The notes under the pieces: model-generated
The model's input: only the letters and a program-made list of their open reading frames with translations
Told to the model about the DNA's origin: nothing
The model's database searches: none
Program-made: the position numbers and the translations under genes
Assembly: GCF_901709675.1 (NCBI RefSeq)
Contig: NC_051090.1
Span: 9,190,842-9,254,841, forward strand
From: Syngnathus acus
Taxonomy: Eukaryota; Chordata; Actinopteri; Syngnathiformes; Syngnathidae
Length of the DNA stretch: 64,000 nucleotides
Reading direction: 5' to 3'
Part shown: one piece after another, positions 22,213 through 34,644 of the stretch
How the letters are laid out: every line of letters begins with the position of its first letter
Position numbering within the stretch: the first letter of the stretch is position 1

Positions 22213-22545
22213 CTTGCAAATACGAACCTACATGGAACTAAATGCTACAAACGTATTTATTGTTTTATTGTGGCTGCAGTGCATGGTTTTCCTTCTGCAT
22301 TTCTTCCCATAATGCAATGAAGCTATTTACTTACACATGAGCATATCCATGTATTTATACTATGTAGTAAACCTGTCTCCGCCTTTTGCCATTCATAAAA
22401 TGATATAAGTCATGGCTTCCTGCATTTATTAAAGATGTGTGTGTCATTAAACAGGCCTGGATTTCACAACCAGCAAGTAAATTTGTGAGTGTATTAAAAC
22501 AAGATCATTGTTTCAGTATTTATACTTTTTGTGACATTTTGTTTG
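22213..22545. other. Noncoding DNA, nothing recognised
   Basis: AT-rich, no repeat ends. Confidence 0.5.
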
Positions 22546-22612
22546 GTGGTGCGCAGTGATATTTTTCTTCGGGTGCCTTGGCTCAATAAAGGTTGGGAAA
22601 CGCTGCTCTAAT
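22546..22612 (+). repeat. Short remnant of a teleost DNA-transposon end
   Basis: The phrase GGTGCCTTGGCTCAATAAAG followed by GTTGGGAAACGCTGCTCTAA resembles the right end of a common fish DNA transposon. Only this end is visible, with no matching left end. Confidence 0.4.
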
Positions 22613-25600
22613 CAATACGAGTGCAGTGCAGGTAATGTATTTTTCAGACTGGTGTTGCAGTCCATGGTGTCATCTGTTGTTCTATTCCGCCCCAAATCTA
22701 TTATCTTATATCCAATATTATGTAGGCAAGAGCATCCCTCTTATCTGAATTAATAATCAACTGCAAATACTTCATGACATGCATATTCACCTTTATAGCT
22801 GGCTCACTGAGAATCAGATGTGGTTTTATTTTCATCCGAGGGAATTTGGCTCTGTAGCCTTTCCGTGACACCAGTATAGCATTACTACTGCTTTCCTATT
22901 ACAGCATGCAGCAATACCAAAATGAAATGTACACAACACGATATTTGTCAGCACATACACATATGCACACAGAAGGAGAGATATTCATAGCATTTGGGGA
23001 GCTGCTGACACTCGGGTGTTTAAGGCTGATAAGCAAACCCCCCTTTCTATTTCTCTGTCTCTCATCTCAAGAGATGGAAGCAGACCTCTGCTACAAGACC
23101 CGGTGGAATCACGTACAGGAGCAATGAATACCTAAATATCTGGAGAGAATAGCACACAAAAGCAGACACGTCGAATATTGGACGGCCAGTGAAGAGGATG
23201 AAGGAGCCCATGGAGATTCCTATCAGTCCTGGCTCATGTAAAAAGAGAGTGAGGGAGGGAAAGCAAGGCTGTGGACATGTTACTGTTTAAGCCTGGTTTG
23301 TAGGATAAGCTGTTTGTACAACATCAGACGGGGTTTTCATTTCTCGCTTTTTAGTCATGCTGTATTTAGTGGGTCAGAGCCATGTAAGTGCTTATGTACC
23401 CAGTGACCATGCCAAGGTGGGAACACAACATGGAGCAACAGGTCTCATATAATGTAACAGCCCTGTGCTCTTCAAAAGTAGCTTTGGTAATTACAGTCGG
23501 CACTGACACCGTGTCTGATGTAAAAAGATTGAAAAGCAGGTTGAAAAGCAAGTGCCAACTGAGGCCTCTATGGAGCTTTACACATCTCAAAAAAACGGAG
23601 AGTACATTTCAGGGAAATAATTTGTCAGGGGCCTTACCTCTTACATACCCTCTTTTGACACTCATCTTTGAGGCATTGTCTACATATACTAAATAGTAAA
23701 ATATCATTTTCAAGTTCCAAAAATATCTTGTCAAAAAAGGTAATACCTAAACTTTTTAAGAATCCAGAGAAAAAAAATGGTGAAGGTCAACTGTGATAAG
23801 AATAAATCAGGACTTAAACACATTGAACAGTCTTCTGATAATTCAGTTAACATCGATAGATGTGTGTCTCACAAAATACTACTTCAAACTTTTGACTTCA
23901 CTGTACTGGAACAATGGAGCTGGCTACAACCCCCCCCAAGCTAAGCATTTGAAGGCGCTGAAACATCAAGATGGCTGTGGTGATGGAGCTGATGAAGGGT
24001 AAGCAAAAGAAGGTATGGGAGAGAAGGCTGGGAAAATGCATCACGACTGCAGGGGAGGTTACTTCGAAAATAATATTTATAGTCTGAGATCTTGTTTTTT
24101 AAAATCGATTGAAAAAAAAAAAAGATTCATATGCAATTATATAGAATTGTGATGTTCATGTACAGTATGTTACAATTCCTGCAAAGGGTGCTGTGTATTT
24201 TCATGTTGCAAATGTTTCTCAGGTCAAGCTCAAAGATATGGAACAAATCTGCAGATAATTTTTTTTTTTTAACAAAATGAGTCTCCACATAAACATAAAA
24301 AATGATTTGATCATCAAGGCATACATGCTACTCTATGTTTGTTTCCGTACTACCAACAATAATAAAAACATTGGAATAGACAGAAAAGCTTTCTGAGCCC
24401 CCACTCAACTGTTGTCATGACAGCAAAGATGGGAAGAGACAGAAATAGGGCTTGCACATTCTAAAGAACCTTGGACAGAATTAAATAAAGGATGGTTACA
24501 TCCCAACTGTCCAGTACTTGTGTGCCATTGGACCGCCCTACATTGCTATTTTGATCTGAACTCAAATTCCTTTTGATCCAAGAATTATTCCTACAATATA
24601 TTTTTAAATACGATTTTTTACCAATAAAAATAATGATTTTATTTCTTTCAAACTAAAGCATGGACCAGCAGATTTAATGTAATGTTTTTAGTTTGTGCAA
24701 CCTAATAATGACACAGGCAAACTACACAGCATCATTCCAGTGCAGGTTTACAGCAGCTACAATTGTAAAACAAACAAAAAAGTAATATTTGCAGGATTTG
24801 CGAGCCCCCTGCTGATGACAGATTTAAAGATATTACATGGTGCACGGCCCTGTATATACAGTATGTTTGCTGAGACAAAGAAACATGCAGGATCCTGGCT
24901 AATATTTCAGCCAGCAAATGTGAGGGACCGCTAGAGAACATACCTGGGGGCAACCCTCATAAGTACAAATTGTATGTTAGCACTAAGGCCTAAGCATCAC
25001 CCAGCTCCAAACAGCAAAGCATCTCCTTTGTTGTTGGCCGATTTCTGCTGGGAATTGCCTTCTTACTCTGGTTCAGCTGGCAGTGCAGCTAATGGAGGAA
25101 ATGGGGATGAGCTGGAAGGCTCATTGACAGCCTGTAAGGGCTGGGCACAAAAAACACTGCTTAGTCCACCTCATATTTATATCCGGCAGCACTCGAGAAG
25201 CAGTGTGCTCAAATACAATGCTCAAATGTTTATTGTAAAGGGGATAGTGTGCATGCATGAACGACAGAGCCCAGGATATCATTCCAAAACTACTTATGTA
25301 TAGACACGCAGTGGCAGCACTAGGTTAAACTGTATGGAAAATACTGATGAAGTGTGCTCCAAGGGGCCGTAATGCTGTCATGTCACAATCAATAATTCAA
25401 GCAACATTTATTATTCTTTTTGCTGTCTGCCTAGCTCTGAATGTAGACCCTTCCAAATGATCATTTTTGTCTCTATTTCCAACAAAACAATGCATTACCA
25501 CAACTGTGCAAAAATGACATTTGTTGTGAGGAAGGAAAATATTTGAACCCAATAACACGGTGAAGTTTGCGGTGAAATTCCACTCCATTGCTGAGAGAAA

Positions 25601-26554
25601 TGTCTGCATCTGTCAACCAATCAGATAACATTGATCCCACAGCGGCCTGCAGTTTGGAGCAGGTTGAAAACATTTCTGTGGAATTCTCCTATTGTAACTG
25701 CCCAGCCTAAAAAAAATTAACAAAAAGGCGACTACACAGGTTTGGGGTCGAACAGGTACAATGGAAAATGGGCTTATGTATCTGACCTCTGGCCATAACC
25801 CCAGCAAAAGAAATGTGAGTGAGGGCTCACTTCTATTCCTATAGTGAGGGGCAAGTCATTGTTTAAGTCACAGCAATGGGAAAGGTGAAGCGTTTGTTGG
25901 TGTGGAACCAATTATTTGGCCTGTAGAGGAAACGCCAGTTGGATTCGGACTGGCTGCGTCGCAGTTTAAACTCAAGGCTCACAAAGTGTCAAGGGTTGAC
26001 CTATAACAATGTAAGTTTGCTAAGTGGTTGCTGAACGCCTGGAAGGTGAACTGATGAGAATGATGTGCCAGATGGGGAGTCATCTGCTCGCAGGAAGACA
26101 ACACAGCCAGCCATCGTTCAACTGCCTTGTTAGTCTCTATCATGGCAAGAGTAGAAATGTTGTCATTTGGAGATGTTGGACGAATGAGGCCACACAAGGT
26201 CTGCCCACCTGGCATCATGGCACGCTGTGCTGATCTCCATATCATGCAATGCAATTAGTACCCTGACAGTAGAAGTACAGGCCAGTTTCAGGAAAACACA
26301 GAAATCAAAGTGTACAAGACTGAACTCAACCATATCACAAATGTATTCCTTGTTTCATGAATGAGATAGTTTTGCACGTTAATGTGTGCTTCAGTAATAA
26401 ACCATAAGGTGAAAATGTATGAGTTGTAATTGACTGCTTTGGCCATAATTCATGGGACCCATGGTCTTTGCTAAAGAGCACATGGACATTTTTTTTTTTC
26501 AGTTTGCAACCATTTGGCGTGAAGCAATGAAGTCCAATCTAATTCGATTCACTT
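22613..26554. other. Unique noncoding DNA
   Basis: No supportable gene. 24970-25140 and 23020-23120 are complex, GC-balanced stretches that could be conserved elements, but no test is possible here. Confidence 0.45.
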
Positions 26555-26615
26555 CAATCTTATTCATATTGCACCAAATCACAACAGAAGTTGTCTCGAG
26601 GTACTTTACACATTG
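26555..26615 (+). repeat. Teleost repeat fragment ('CACCAAATCACAACAGAAGT')
   Basis: TCTTATTCATATTGCACCAAATCACAACAG, split here as TTATTCATATTGCACC and AAATCACAACAGAAGTTGTC, followed by GAGGTACTTTACACATTGAG. This word order is familiar from a dispersed fish repeat. Boundaries are unclear. Confidence 0.5.
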
Positions 26616-27755
26616 AGCAGATTGACCACTCTTGTAGTTTCAGTTAAAAGAAGAGAAACAAAATGTGATAAACTCACAGCCGACACAGATTCAAAAGAAG
26701 ACAACTCTCGGTCAAATAGCAAAAGCCGGAAGGAGAATGTGCAGTATACAGGCTGGTCTGTTGAGAATCAAAGTGTGGTAACATTAGGTTATTAACGCTG
26801 CCTTTTTTAGGTATTTCAGTCATTTCACGTGGCATTCGTAGATCCTTGATCACGAGAACAATATGATTAGAATCTGAATGACTTTGCATTTCAGAAAATA
26901 TCATTAACCTTGGCTGCATGGTGAGTCAGTCAGTCACCGTAAATAAAACATTTAACTTATGATGACTTATGACTCTTTGACTTTTGATGTTGAAATCTCA
27001 CACAAAAAGTAAGAGAAGTTAAATTGGTAGAGTTAGATGGGGATTTGAAATGAAGGTAGATTTAACGCATGCATCCACTTCATTAACCCTGTGCAGACCT
27101 GAAACGATCAGGGAACATTCAAGACGCACTCAACCATTCTTAAAATATGCCCTCCGCCCGTGAATCTCCTCCAAACGGCTTGTCCAGTAATACGCTTGTG
27201 TTCAACAATAACATTGTAAAATTGGTATTCATTGCCTGTGTACACAAAATCAAATCATTATCTTATTTAAATCAGAGTATCAAGGGATCTCTGTGCCGGA
27301 AGGGTAGGATTTAAATAGCTACAGGCAAATAAGGACCCTGGTTACGACATGGTAACCCATCATGACTCTTTTGGGATGTCTCTCACAGCCACCCCTTCAG
27401 CACTTCAACTCAGCATGCCAAGCTTGATAGCCGTGGGGCCACAGTGAGAGCCCTGGGGGGTGAATATGGAGGACCTTTTGCACAGTTTTATCGTTGCCCC
27501 CTTCACAGCAGTGTCTTGCAATGTGGTGGCAGTGCTCACCTGTGCTACTTAATCAGAGACTGTTTAATGGTCTACACCCCATGAAAAAACACCAATTAAT
27601 TAGCAGCTTTAAGGGTTCCAAGCATGCTGAGTCTGTGCCAGTGTGCTGCCAATCTCATAAATAAACGAAACGTTTATCGTATGAAAAGAGTCATTAAGCA
27701 GCACTGACAGCACAATCTGACTCCTGATTGACTTGTTTCTAAAAGTGATATGGAA
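26616..27755. other. Unique noncoding DNA
   Basis: No gene or repeat recognised. The block at 27100-27200 (AACGATCAGGGAACATTCAA region) is complex but unassigned. Confidence 0.45.
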
Positions 27756-27760
27756 ATATC

Positions 27761-28110
27761 TGTCAGGCTTCGGGGTGGAGGAATGGAGCGAGGGCGACCA
27801 AATGCAGCTTGGACCAGGGTTTATTGCACAAAACTCAAAATTCAAACCCGGCAAACTGACGTGACTAAACAAAACCAAAAGGACTGACCGCCAAAGCGTG
27901 AAACAAAAGACAGGAACAAAACAAACCGCGTGACAGTGAGACATGCATGGTCCGCACATCTCGTGCAATGCTCCGACGGCGAGTGACACGCAAACAGAAC
28001 TTAAATAAGACACAGGTAACGAGAGGCAGGTGCGTGTGATTACACAAATCAAGGGCACACAGGAAGGGAGGGGCAAGCAAAACAGACAGAACTGGGGACG
28101 AGACATGACA
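27761..28110 (-). repeat. LTR, 350 bp (3' LTR in element orientation)
   Basis: TG...CA ends with short inverted TGTCA/TGACA termini. Contains, in minus-strand order, a TATTTAAG TATA-like box (about 28003-28012) and an AATAAA (about 27818-27823), giving a U3-R-U5 layout. Reads identical to the copy at 28736. Confidence 0.93.
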
Positions 28111-28264
28111 GAACCCCCCCCCACAAGGGACGGCTCCCGACGTCCCAAAAACAACCCCCCACGGCGGCACGCGGGGGGGCGGGGGGGCAGCGCACTAGTC
28201 CAAATGGCCCTACTGGTTCTCGAAGTGGTTCGAACGGCGCACGGCGGCGACTGGGGAACAGTAC

Positions 28265-28456
28265 TGCACTCTGGCGGAAACTCGGGGAGACAGAACCGCA
28301 CTCGGGCGGAAACTCGGGGATACAAAACCGCACTCGGGCGGAAACTCGGGGATAAAAAAACCGCACTCGGGCGGAAACTCGGGGATACAGAACCGCACTC
28401 GGGCGGAAACTCGGGGATACAGAACCGCACTCGGGCGGAAACTCGGGGATCGGGAC
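28265..28456. repeat. 32-bp internal minisatellite of the LTR element, 6 units
   Basis: Units begin CGCACTCGGGCGGAAACTCG and end ACAGAAC. Lengths are 32, 32, 33, 32, 32 and 31 bp. Because 32 is not a multiple of three, successive units cycle through frames, yet all three minus-strand frames stay open, giving alternating FPPECG, SPSFRPS and PRVSARV peptides. This explains the apparent 273-codon reverse frame. Confidence 0.95.
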
Positions 28457-28500
28457 CGTGCTCGGCAGAAACTTGTAAAGTCAGGGCCGCGATCAGCGGC

Positions 28501-28680
28501 AGTGGAGTCCGATCACGCTGGAACCTTCTCGGACGATGGACGTGGATCGGGAGTCGCTGGAGCGAAGTCCGATGGCGCCGGAACCTTCTCGGACGATAGA
28601 CGTGGATCGGGCGTCGCTGGAGCGAAGTCCGATGGCGCCGGAACCGTCACGGACGATGGAGGTCGATCGGGCGTCGCGGA
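28501..28680. repeat. 60-bp internal minisatellite of the LTR element, 3 units
   Basis: Exactly three 60-bp units with few differences, each with GTCCGATGGCGCCGGAACCT (or a variant) and ACGTGGATCGGGCGTCGCTG. The period is 20 codons, so both strands are open: plus gives VDRASLERSPMAPEPSRT repeats, minus gives STSIVREGSGAIGLRSS repeats. No known domain; a short protein is possible but unsupported. Confidence 0.95.
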
Positions 28681-28735
28681 CGGGAGCTGATGGCGGAGGG
28701 TCCAAGCGCTGGTCGCTGTGTTGGTCGGAGCATTC

Positions 28736-29085
28736 TGTCAGGCTTCGGGGTGGAGGAATGGAGCGAGGGCGACCAAATGCAGCTTGGACCAGGGTTTATT
28801 GCACAAAACTCAAAATTCAAACCCGGCAAACTGACGTGACTAAACAAAACCAAAAGGACTGACCGCCAAAGCGTGAAACAAAAGACAGGAACAAAACAAA
28901 CCGCGTGACAGTGAGACATGCATGGTCCGCACATCTCGTGCAATGCTCCGACGGCGAGTGACACGCAAACAGAACTTAAATAAGACACAGGTAACGAGAG
29001 GCAGGTGCGTGTGATTACACAAATCAAGGGCACACAGGAAGGGAGGGGCAAGCAAAACAGACAGAACTGGGGACGAGACATGACA
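28736..29085 (-). repeat. LTR, 350 bp (5' LTR in element orientation)
   Basis: Reads identical to 27761-28110. Drives minus-strand transcription if active. The sequence just inside it on the minus strand is GAATGCTCCGACCAACACAG, which lacks the TGG start expected of a standard tRNA primer-binding site. Confidence 0.93.
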
Positions 29086-29090
29086 ATATC

Positions 29091-30324
29091 CCAACTAAAT
29101 AATGATTGGTAACTTTAGAAGATCATGTCTGAGTTGAAGACACTCATTTATTGAATCTTACGCCTGTGTATTTATTATTTAATTCCAGTCAGTAAATATT
29201 CTGTATTGGAATGCACCCGAACGTGATCAAGACTTGAAATGACCAAAATTATTTGCTGAAAATCTTGGCTTTTGCCCTCAAGGTTATTACTTTGGCACCA
29301 TCTGGCAGAATGGAAGCTGTTGTTCTTATGTCGGTTCAATTCGTAGATAGTGTTCTATTGTCTGCGTTTCAAATGTTTTTGGGGGTGATCATTGTACCTA
29401 GTATACGGCCAAAAGTCAAATTGAAAGTAGCAAGCGTTGCGCAATGTTGTATGCACAAAAGAATTAAAGCTGATGAAAAATTTTAGCAACTAAGTCAATC
29501 ACTTGAACCTTGATTGGATAACTGTACAATTAACAAGGAAATTTGGTAAATGAAAAGATAATAATAATCTGACCTCTGTGCATGTTGAGCTCTTGCTGGG
29601 TTAATCAGGCACTGACTGCACAAACATACTATTTACTATACATATAAATGTGTCATTACTTGTGAGGACTTAACTTTGTACCAGAGTACAGTCAATGGCT
29701 TTGGTGCATCAGAAGAATCATGAACTATATGGTTATATCGGAGAAAATAGTGATTTATGATCAAATGGTATGTGAAGGATCTTTGAATGAGGGAATAGCA
29801 TGGCCACACACAAGAGTGAAAATAGAGAAAATGTTTGGTCTTGACATTTGAAGATGTAAAAAAAAAAAAAACACTGCTCCAAGCTCCGGTATATTTTTAT
29901 TTTTCTACTTTAGGGTTCTTTTTTATGTTGACTGTGACAGTAATCCCACTTGAAGTGCAGGGTGATGACCACAGCTTGGGGGCAAGACAGTTCAGTGACT
30001 TTCCACTATGAGTAGGTGAGCTGTTAGCAGTGTTGGGAGCCACTAAGGGTAAATGGGGCATGGCATGAAAACACTGATGTGGTCTGAAGCAGTAAGGTGA
30101 GAGGACAAGGTTGTACATGTTTGCATTTGTAGAGTGCAAAGGCCACAGAAGAATGCAAGGTGGGCTCAGGTGAGCAAACATTGGCAGAACAAGAGCAGTG
30201 GAGGTATCCAAAGGCTCCAGGATGATTTTACAAGAATGGAATTGAGTGAAAGTAAATATGGAGTAACACTCAGTTCTTGCACTTTCATTTGTGCTGCTGC
30301 TGATATATCGAAGGAATAAATTAG
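29091..30324. other. Noncoding DNA
   Basis: No gene recognised. The 205-codon minus frame at 29897-30514 runs through a transposon remnant and has no domain, so I do not call it. Confidence 0.45.
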
Positions 30325-30375
30325 AGATGTCAAATCCAGGTCCAGAAAGTAAAAACCCTGCCACAGATTGGCTTA
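30325..30375 (-). repeat. DNA-transposon end remnant
   Basis: GATGTCAAATCCAGGTCCAG followed by AAAGTAAAAACCCTGCCACA is a motif often seen at the end of fish hAT-like MITEs. No partner end was found. Confidence 0.4.
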
Positions 30376-31765
30376 AACTACAGTTCCTTTTAATCAAACA
30401 AACCGTTTTAGGATTATAATTCTGAAATATAATCATAGTCATAAGAAAATACATATATGAATACAACTTGGTATCGATATTATAAATATTTGGCTTGATG
30501 CACTCATTGGCCACATTTATTTTAGGTCACAAGTTTTGCTCACATTTCCCAGGAATGTGTCATTTATGTTTAATATCTGCAGCAATTCATCCTCCTCTTA
30601 ACTAAACAAACAATCAGTTAAAAATAACATGGACTGGCTTATTCTAAAAGAAAATTCTTAATGAGCAGCATAACATCATCATCACAGTATTCCATCTTAA
30701 TAATTGGCCTTAATGTCTATTGGTCCTGGTAGGATTAGACTCATGCTCCTACTTCCAGATTTAGCCTGCCTGTGACCTTGGCCACATTTACCTGCCTACA
30801 CTCCAATGCCTCTTTGTTATTAGATTGAACAGAAAGTACATTTAGAATTCTCAACACTTTCATTGTGTTGGTAGGAGGAGGCAGACTGGCAGGGAAGCAT
30901 TTCTGCAAAGAAATGGGCTCCAGTGTTGATGTGAATGTTCTGGATTCAACCTGCATTTCACGTTGCATGAGAACAGAACATACTGTAGCTACTTCACTTT
31001 AGAATCATCCAGCTCACGACATTCTCTTCATTTTTTCATGAATATTTCCCGTTTGATGACATCCGTTTCCCTCATTTTAAGTGTGCTTGATCTTTTTACT
31101 TTTCTCTTTTTGTGCTCACCTTTGTTTCACTCGGTCTCTTCTCTGCCATAATGTTCCTTCAACTTTTTTTCCTTAACACAATACTCTCTCTCCATATCCC
31201 CTCCTTCTTTTGTCCTCTGTAATAGGGCTCCATCTTAACTGGCTCCATCTGTCACGGCCATGAAGGGCACCATGCCCGACGCTCAGCCCAAACCCAAACT
31301 ATACATAAGAGGCATTTAAAATAATGACACTCACACACATATAAGACACAAACAAAAGCCAGGTGGTGGTATCATGCATATGCAGAATTATGTGTACATA
31401 ATCTCCGTTAGGGCAAGCATGCACAAGCTGTGTCCAAATACGTAGGCTGCAGGTTTCATGGGATCATTCACCGGATGAGTCTTGAAGGCTCAGTCTCATT
31501 TAGCCTCCGTGAACAACACAAACCATGGTGAATTTGGAAAGGCCTTCAGCTAATTTGACCTCACCCGCATAAGTGTCCGGTGGGGGTGGAAACAGAAATG
31601 CAGAATCACCCTTGTGGATTTTTGCAAACTACCAAATATACTGCCATGCTATTGGCAACTACGGTTCTTTACTGGCTTCTGATTTCAAAAACTAGGTCTT
31701 CATCAATGTGTTTTGAAACAGACATTTCTAATTTATTAAATTAAATCACACAACCGCGTACGACT
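30376..31765. other. Unique noncoding DNA
   Basis: No gene or element recognised. A pyrimidine-rich stretch spans 31040-31210. Confidence 0.45.
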
Positions 31766-31800
31766 CGAGCACAGGTGTCAAACTCGACCTTCCACACCAC
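31766..31800 (+). repeat. hAT-type terminal fragment
   Basis: GAGCACAGGTGTCAAACTCG matches the terminal repeat of the hAT MITE at 12577. The rest of the element is not visible, so it is a relic end. Confidence 0.55.
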
Positions 31801-32252
31801 TTTAGGTGACCCACTAAAGCAATTAAAATGCGTCCACTTCATGTTCTTTACAAACATGTGGACTGCGACAAAAATTAGTGTGACAACCCTGCACAAAAGA
31901 GAGCCTTCACTATCTCACACTTTTAGAAACACTTCTTTGGGCTGATGTTTTATAAATAATTGTATAAATAACCCACAAAATACACCAGATTGATGCATTT
32001 AAAGTAACTCGGTGGAACACTACAAAAATACTTTTCCCTTTGCCCTTCACACCAAAGTTACCATTGCCACTGCATACAATATGGCTTCTTAACTGAGTTT
32101 GAAATATAATGTATGTATATTTTATCTCAAGAACAAGTGTCTTTTTGTCTGAGATGTTTTTTCTGGTTCACCTTATTATGTCCACCCACTTCAAAGCACA
32201 ACACTCCACATTCTGGTTGCTATTGGATACCAGGATGCACACGACTCAATAC
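31801..32252. other. Noncoding DNA
   Basis: Nothing recognised. Confidence 0.5.
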
Positions 32253-32473
32253 TGGATGGATGGATGGATGGATGGATGGATGGATGGATGGATGGATGGA
32301 TGGATGGATGGATGGATGGATGGATGGATGGATGGATGGATGGATGGATGGATGGATGGATGGATGGATGGATGGATGGATGGATGGATGGATGGATGGA
32401 TGGATGGATGGATGGATGGATGGATGGATGGATGGATGGATGGACGGCCGGACGGACGGGCGGACGGCCGGAC
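32253..32473. repeat. (GGAT)n microsatellite, about 50 units
   Basis: Nearly perfect GGAT array over about 190 bases, degenerating on the right into GGAC and GGCC units (GGACGGCCGGACGGACGGGC). Frames encode MDGW or IHPS runs only. Unlike the array at 10145, no LINE sequence is recognisable on its left. Confidence 0.97.
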
Positions 32474-33064
32474 AGCAACCTTAAAACAATAAACAACTGG
32501 AGGCTGAATGGGTGTACTGTGATGCATCACACATTGTCAGTCTTGAGCACTCACACATCTAAGTGCATACCATAACTATCATCACTAACAGATGGTGCTT
32601 GACATCACATATATACGTTCTATGACACATTTATGTGCAGTCCATTTTTATGCATGGAGCTGTTTTGTTGTTGCTATTGAATAGTTGTAGATATGTGTCA
32701 CTGAGTGGGATGCAACTGAAATTTTTAAGGCAACCTGCATGTTTTCATGGCATCAAAGCTTGAAATGTATTTAATAAAAATAACATGATTAATTTTATTC
32801 CTTGTGGATTTCCAGATAGAAAACCTTAAAGGTCATCAGCCACAATGGAATTTAGCAGAGCAAGAGTGCAGTCAACTGATATTATAAGTAGTCTTGAGCT
32901 TTCTTTAGTAGATTTGTTTTTCTTTTTTACAGTATAGATTCTTAATAGTATGCCTAAATGTAGAGACCCAATAATAATTTTGAATAAATGTAGACATCCA
33001 ATAATAATGTCTGAATAAACTATAAATTTTGGAAATTCTGTGAACAGACACCGGCATGCGCAGA
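32474..33064. other. Noncoding DNA
   Basis: Includes a short duplication of AATGTAGA-CCAATAATAAT near 32955 and 32986. Otherwise unremarkable. Confidence 0.5.
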
Positions 33065-33376
33065 AGTTAAAGTTAAAGTCCCAATGATCGTCACACACAC
33101 ATCTGGGTGTGGTGAAATTTGTCCTCTGCATTTAACCCATCCACATGTGATTTTGATCCATCCCCTGGGGTAGAGGGGAGCAGTGAGCAGCGGCGGTGCC
33201 GCGCTCGGGAATCATTTGGTGATCTAACCCCCCAATTCCAACCCTTAATGCTGAGTGCCAAGCAGGGAGGCAATGGGTCCCATTTTTATAGTCTTTGGTA
33301 TGACCCGGCCAGGGTTTGAACCCACAACCTTCCAGTCTCAGGGCGGACACTACCACTAGGCCACTCACTGAGCTGG
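33065..33376 (-). mobile_element. tRNA-derived SINE
   Basis: On the minus strand the element opens with a pol III promoter. Box A TGGCCTAGTGG is at 33353-33363 and box B GGTTCAAACCC at 33312-33322, spaced as in tRNA genes. The body has CCCATTGCCTCCCTGCTTGG and GGATTAAGGG-like blocks of a common teleost SINE, and the 3' end is a short (CTTTAA)n tail (plus strand TTAAAGTTAAAG at 33067). About 310 bp long, close to full length. SINEs carry no protein and borrow LINE machinery. Confidence 0.88.
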
Positions 33377-34644
33377 AAGAAGAGATAATGTCACTTATGA
33401 GTCAAAACCTAGTTTTTATGGAAATAAATGTGATCCAGTGTGTAGTGGCTAATCTATTTTATCATCTCATATCTACAGAGTAGTGTTGCGATAGAAGTTA
33501 TAAATATTTTGGGCAAATGAGGTGAGGCTTTTTTATCTCCAGAGACATCTAGTAAATATGGCGGCACATCACTGCCATGGGTAATAAATGAACCGTCTGC
33601 GTGCTCACCATAAATGTCCACTTATGCTTAATGTTTCAAGTGAGATTAAATTAGAGTCAATATTTAAAAAAATAAAATAAATTGCAGATTCCATTGCCCA
33701 GCTTCCACGCAGTTTTTGCACTGCCCGCACGAAACGCATTTTGGAATGGCGTCCTGGTCAGATTTCTGCGACCACACTGAGGTCGCATTGCAAAAGATTG
33801 AATAGATATCTGATCTAGGACTGTCTGAACGTTTTAGTGGAGTGAGTAGTGAGCTGCTTCCTGTGTGAGATTTCTCACCTGCCCTACTGTCTGTACTGGT
33901 CAAGTGCTTCAATGCACTTGGGGTGAAGTTGACAAAAAGATGAAGACATCCAATAGGCATTCTGCCCCTGTCTCAATATTCTCTATCTCCATCAATGTGT
34001 CATTTCCTTTTATTTTCCCCTCACTCGCGCTTTTGTCTGCACAATCTCCACAAAACACCCATTTTCTTTCTTTTTTTCTTCCTTCCTTCTTCCTATCCGA
34101 TGAGATAGTAGCAAAACAATCTTCAAAATGCACTGTTGAAAAAAGATGCTATTTTCTTCTATTTCCACATAAGGTATAATTGCCAGGCCTCTTCTTACAC
34201 TTTCAAATTGTTACAACTAAGATTCCTGCCCAGTTTAGTTTGCCTGTGCAGCTCCATTTGTTTTATGCCAGAAAACTTGCACTTTTATGATCCTTTTAAT
34301 GAGGCTTGGTGGCCTTTGCAAACTCCCAACATAACTCCAGTCATATTGGGAAGTTTAATCAGCCACACAGCACGCCCAATGTATGCGTGCACAGCCTTTA
34401 AGTATGAAACCGGCTGGTGGCAGGACTGTGCATCGATCCGGCCAAATTTATTCTACTTTTTGTTAGTGGAGCAGAGAATACGCTTTCCATGGCTCAGCAA
34501 TTTTTAAAGTAACTTTTTTTCATATATTTGCTCATGTTTCTTTTCAGTGTGAGAAGGTTTATTAAACATTATTGATTCCCCTTGCAGTTAGGCAGCACCC
34601 TATTTCCTCTGCTCAGGGCCCCAAGATATTTGAAGATATTTTAT
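33377..34644. other. Unique noncoding DNA
   Basis: No gene. A CTT-rich patch lies near 34068-34092. Confidence 0.5.

Larger units (their letters stand above)
27761..29085 (-). mobile_element. Complete young non-autonomous LTR element (TRIM-like), 1,325 bp
   Basis: Two 350-bp LTRs (27761-28110 and 28736-29085) read as identical by eye, start TGTCAGG and end CATGACA, and are flanked by a perfect 5-bp target duplication ATATC (27756-27760, 29086-29090). The internal region is only 625 bp and has no gag, protease, reverse transcriptase or integrase, so this is a terminal-repeat retrotransposon in miniature or an internally deleted copy. Direction is minus. A 9-G tract next to the downstream LTR (plus strand C run, 28114-28122) fits a polypurine tract, and each LTR carries minus-strand TATTTAAG then AATAAA. 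I could not find a clear TGG-type primer-binding site. Identical LTRs imply very recent insertion. Relatives are at 3841 and possibly 1359. Confidence 0.93.

Noticed and set aside
27609-28430. 273-codon minus-strand open frame with SPSFRPS/FPPECG repeats
   Set aside because: Runs through an LTR and a 32-bp minisatellite; the repeats explain the open frame.
29897-30514. 205-codon minus-strand open frame
   Set aside because: It crosses a DNA-transposon remnant at 30325-30375, has no recognisable domain, and its composition looks like noncoding DNA.
33312-33363. tRNA gene
   Set aside because: Box A and box B are present but there is no cloverleaf with proper stems, and a SINE body follows; it is a SINE promoter.
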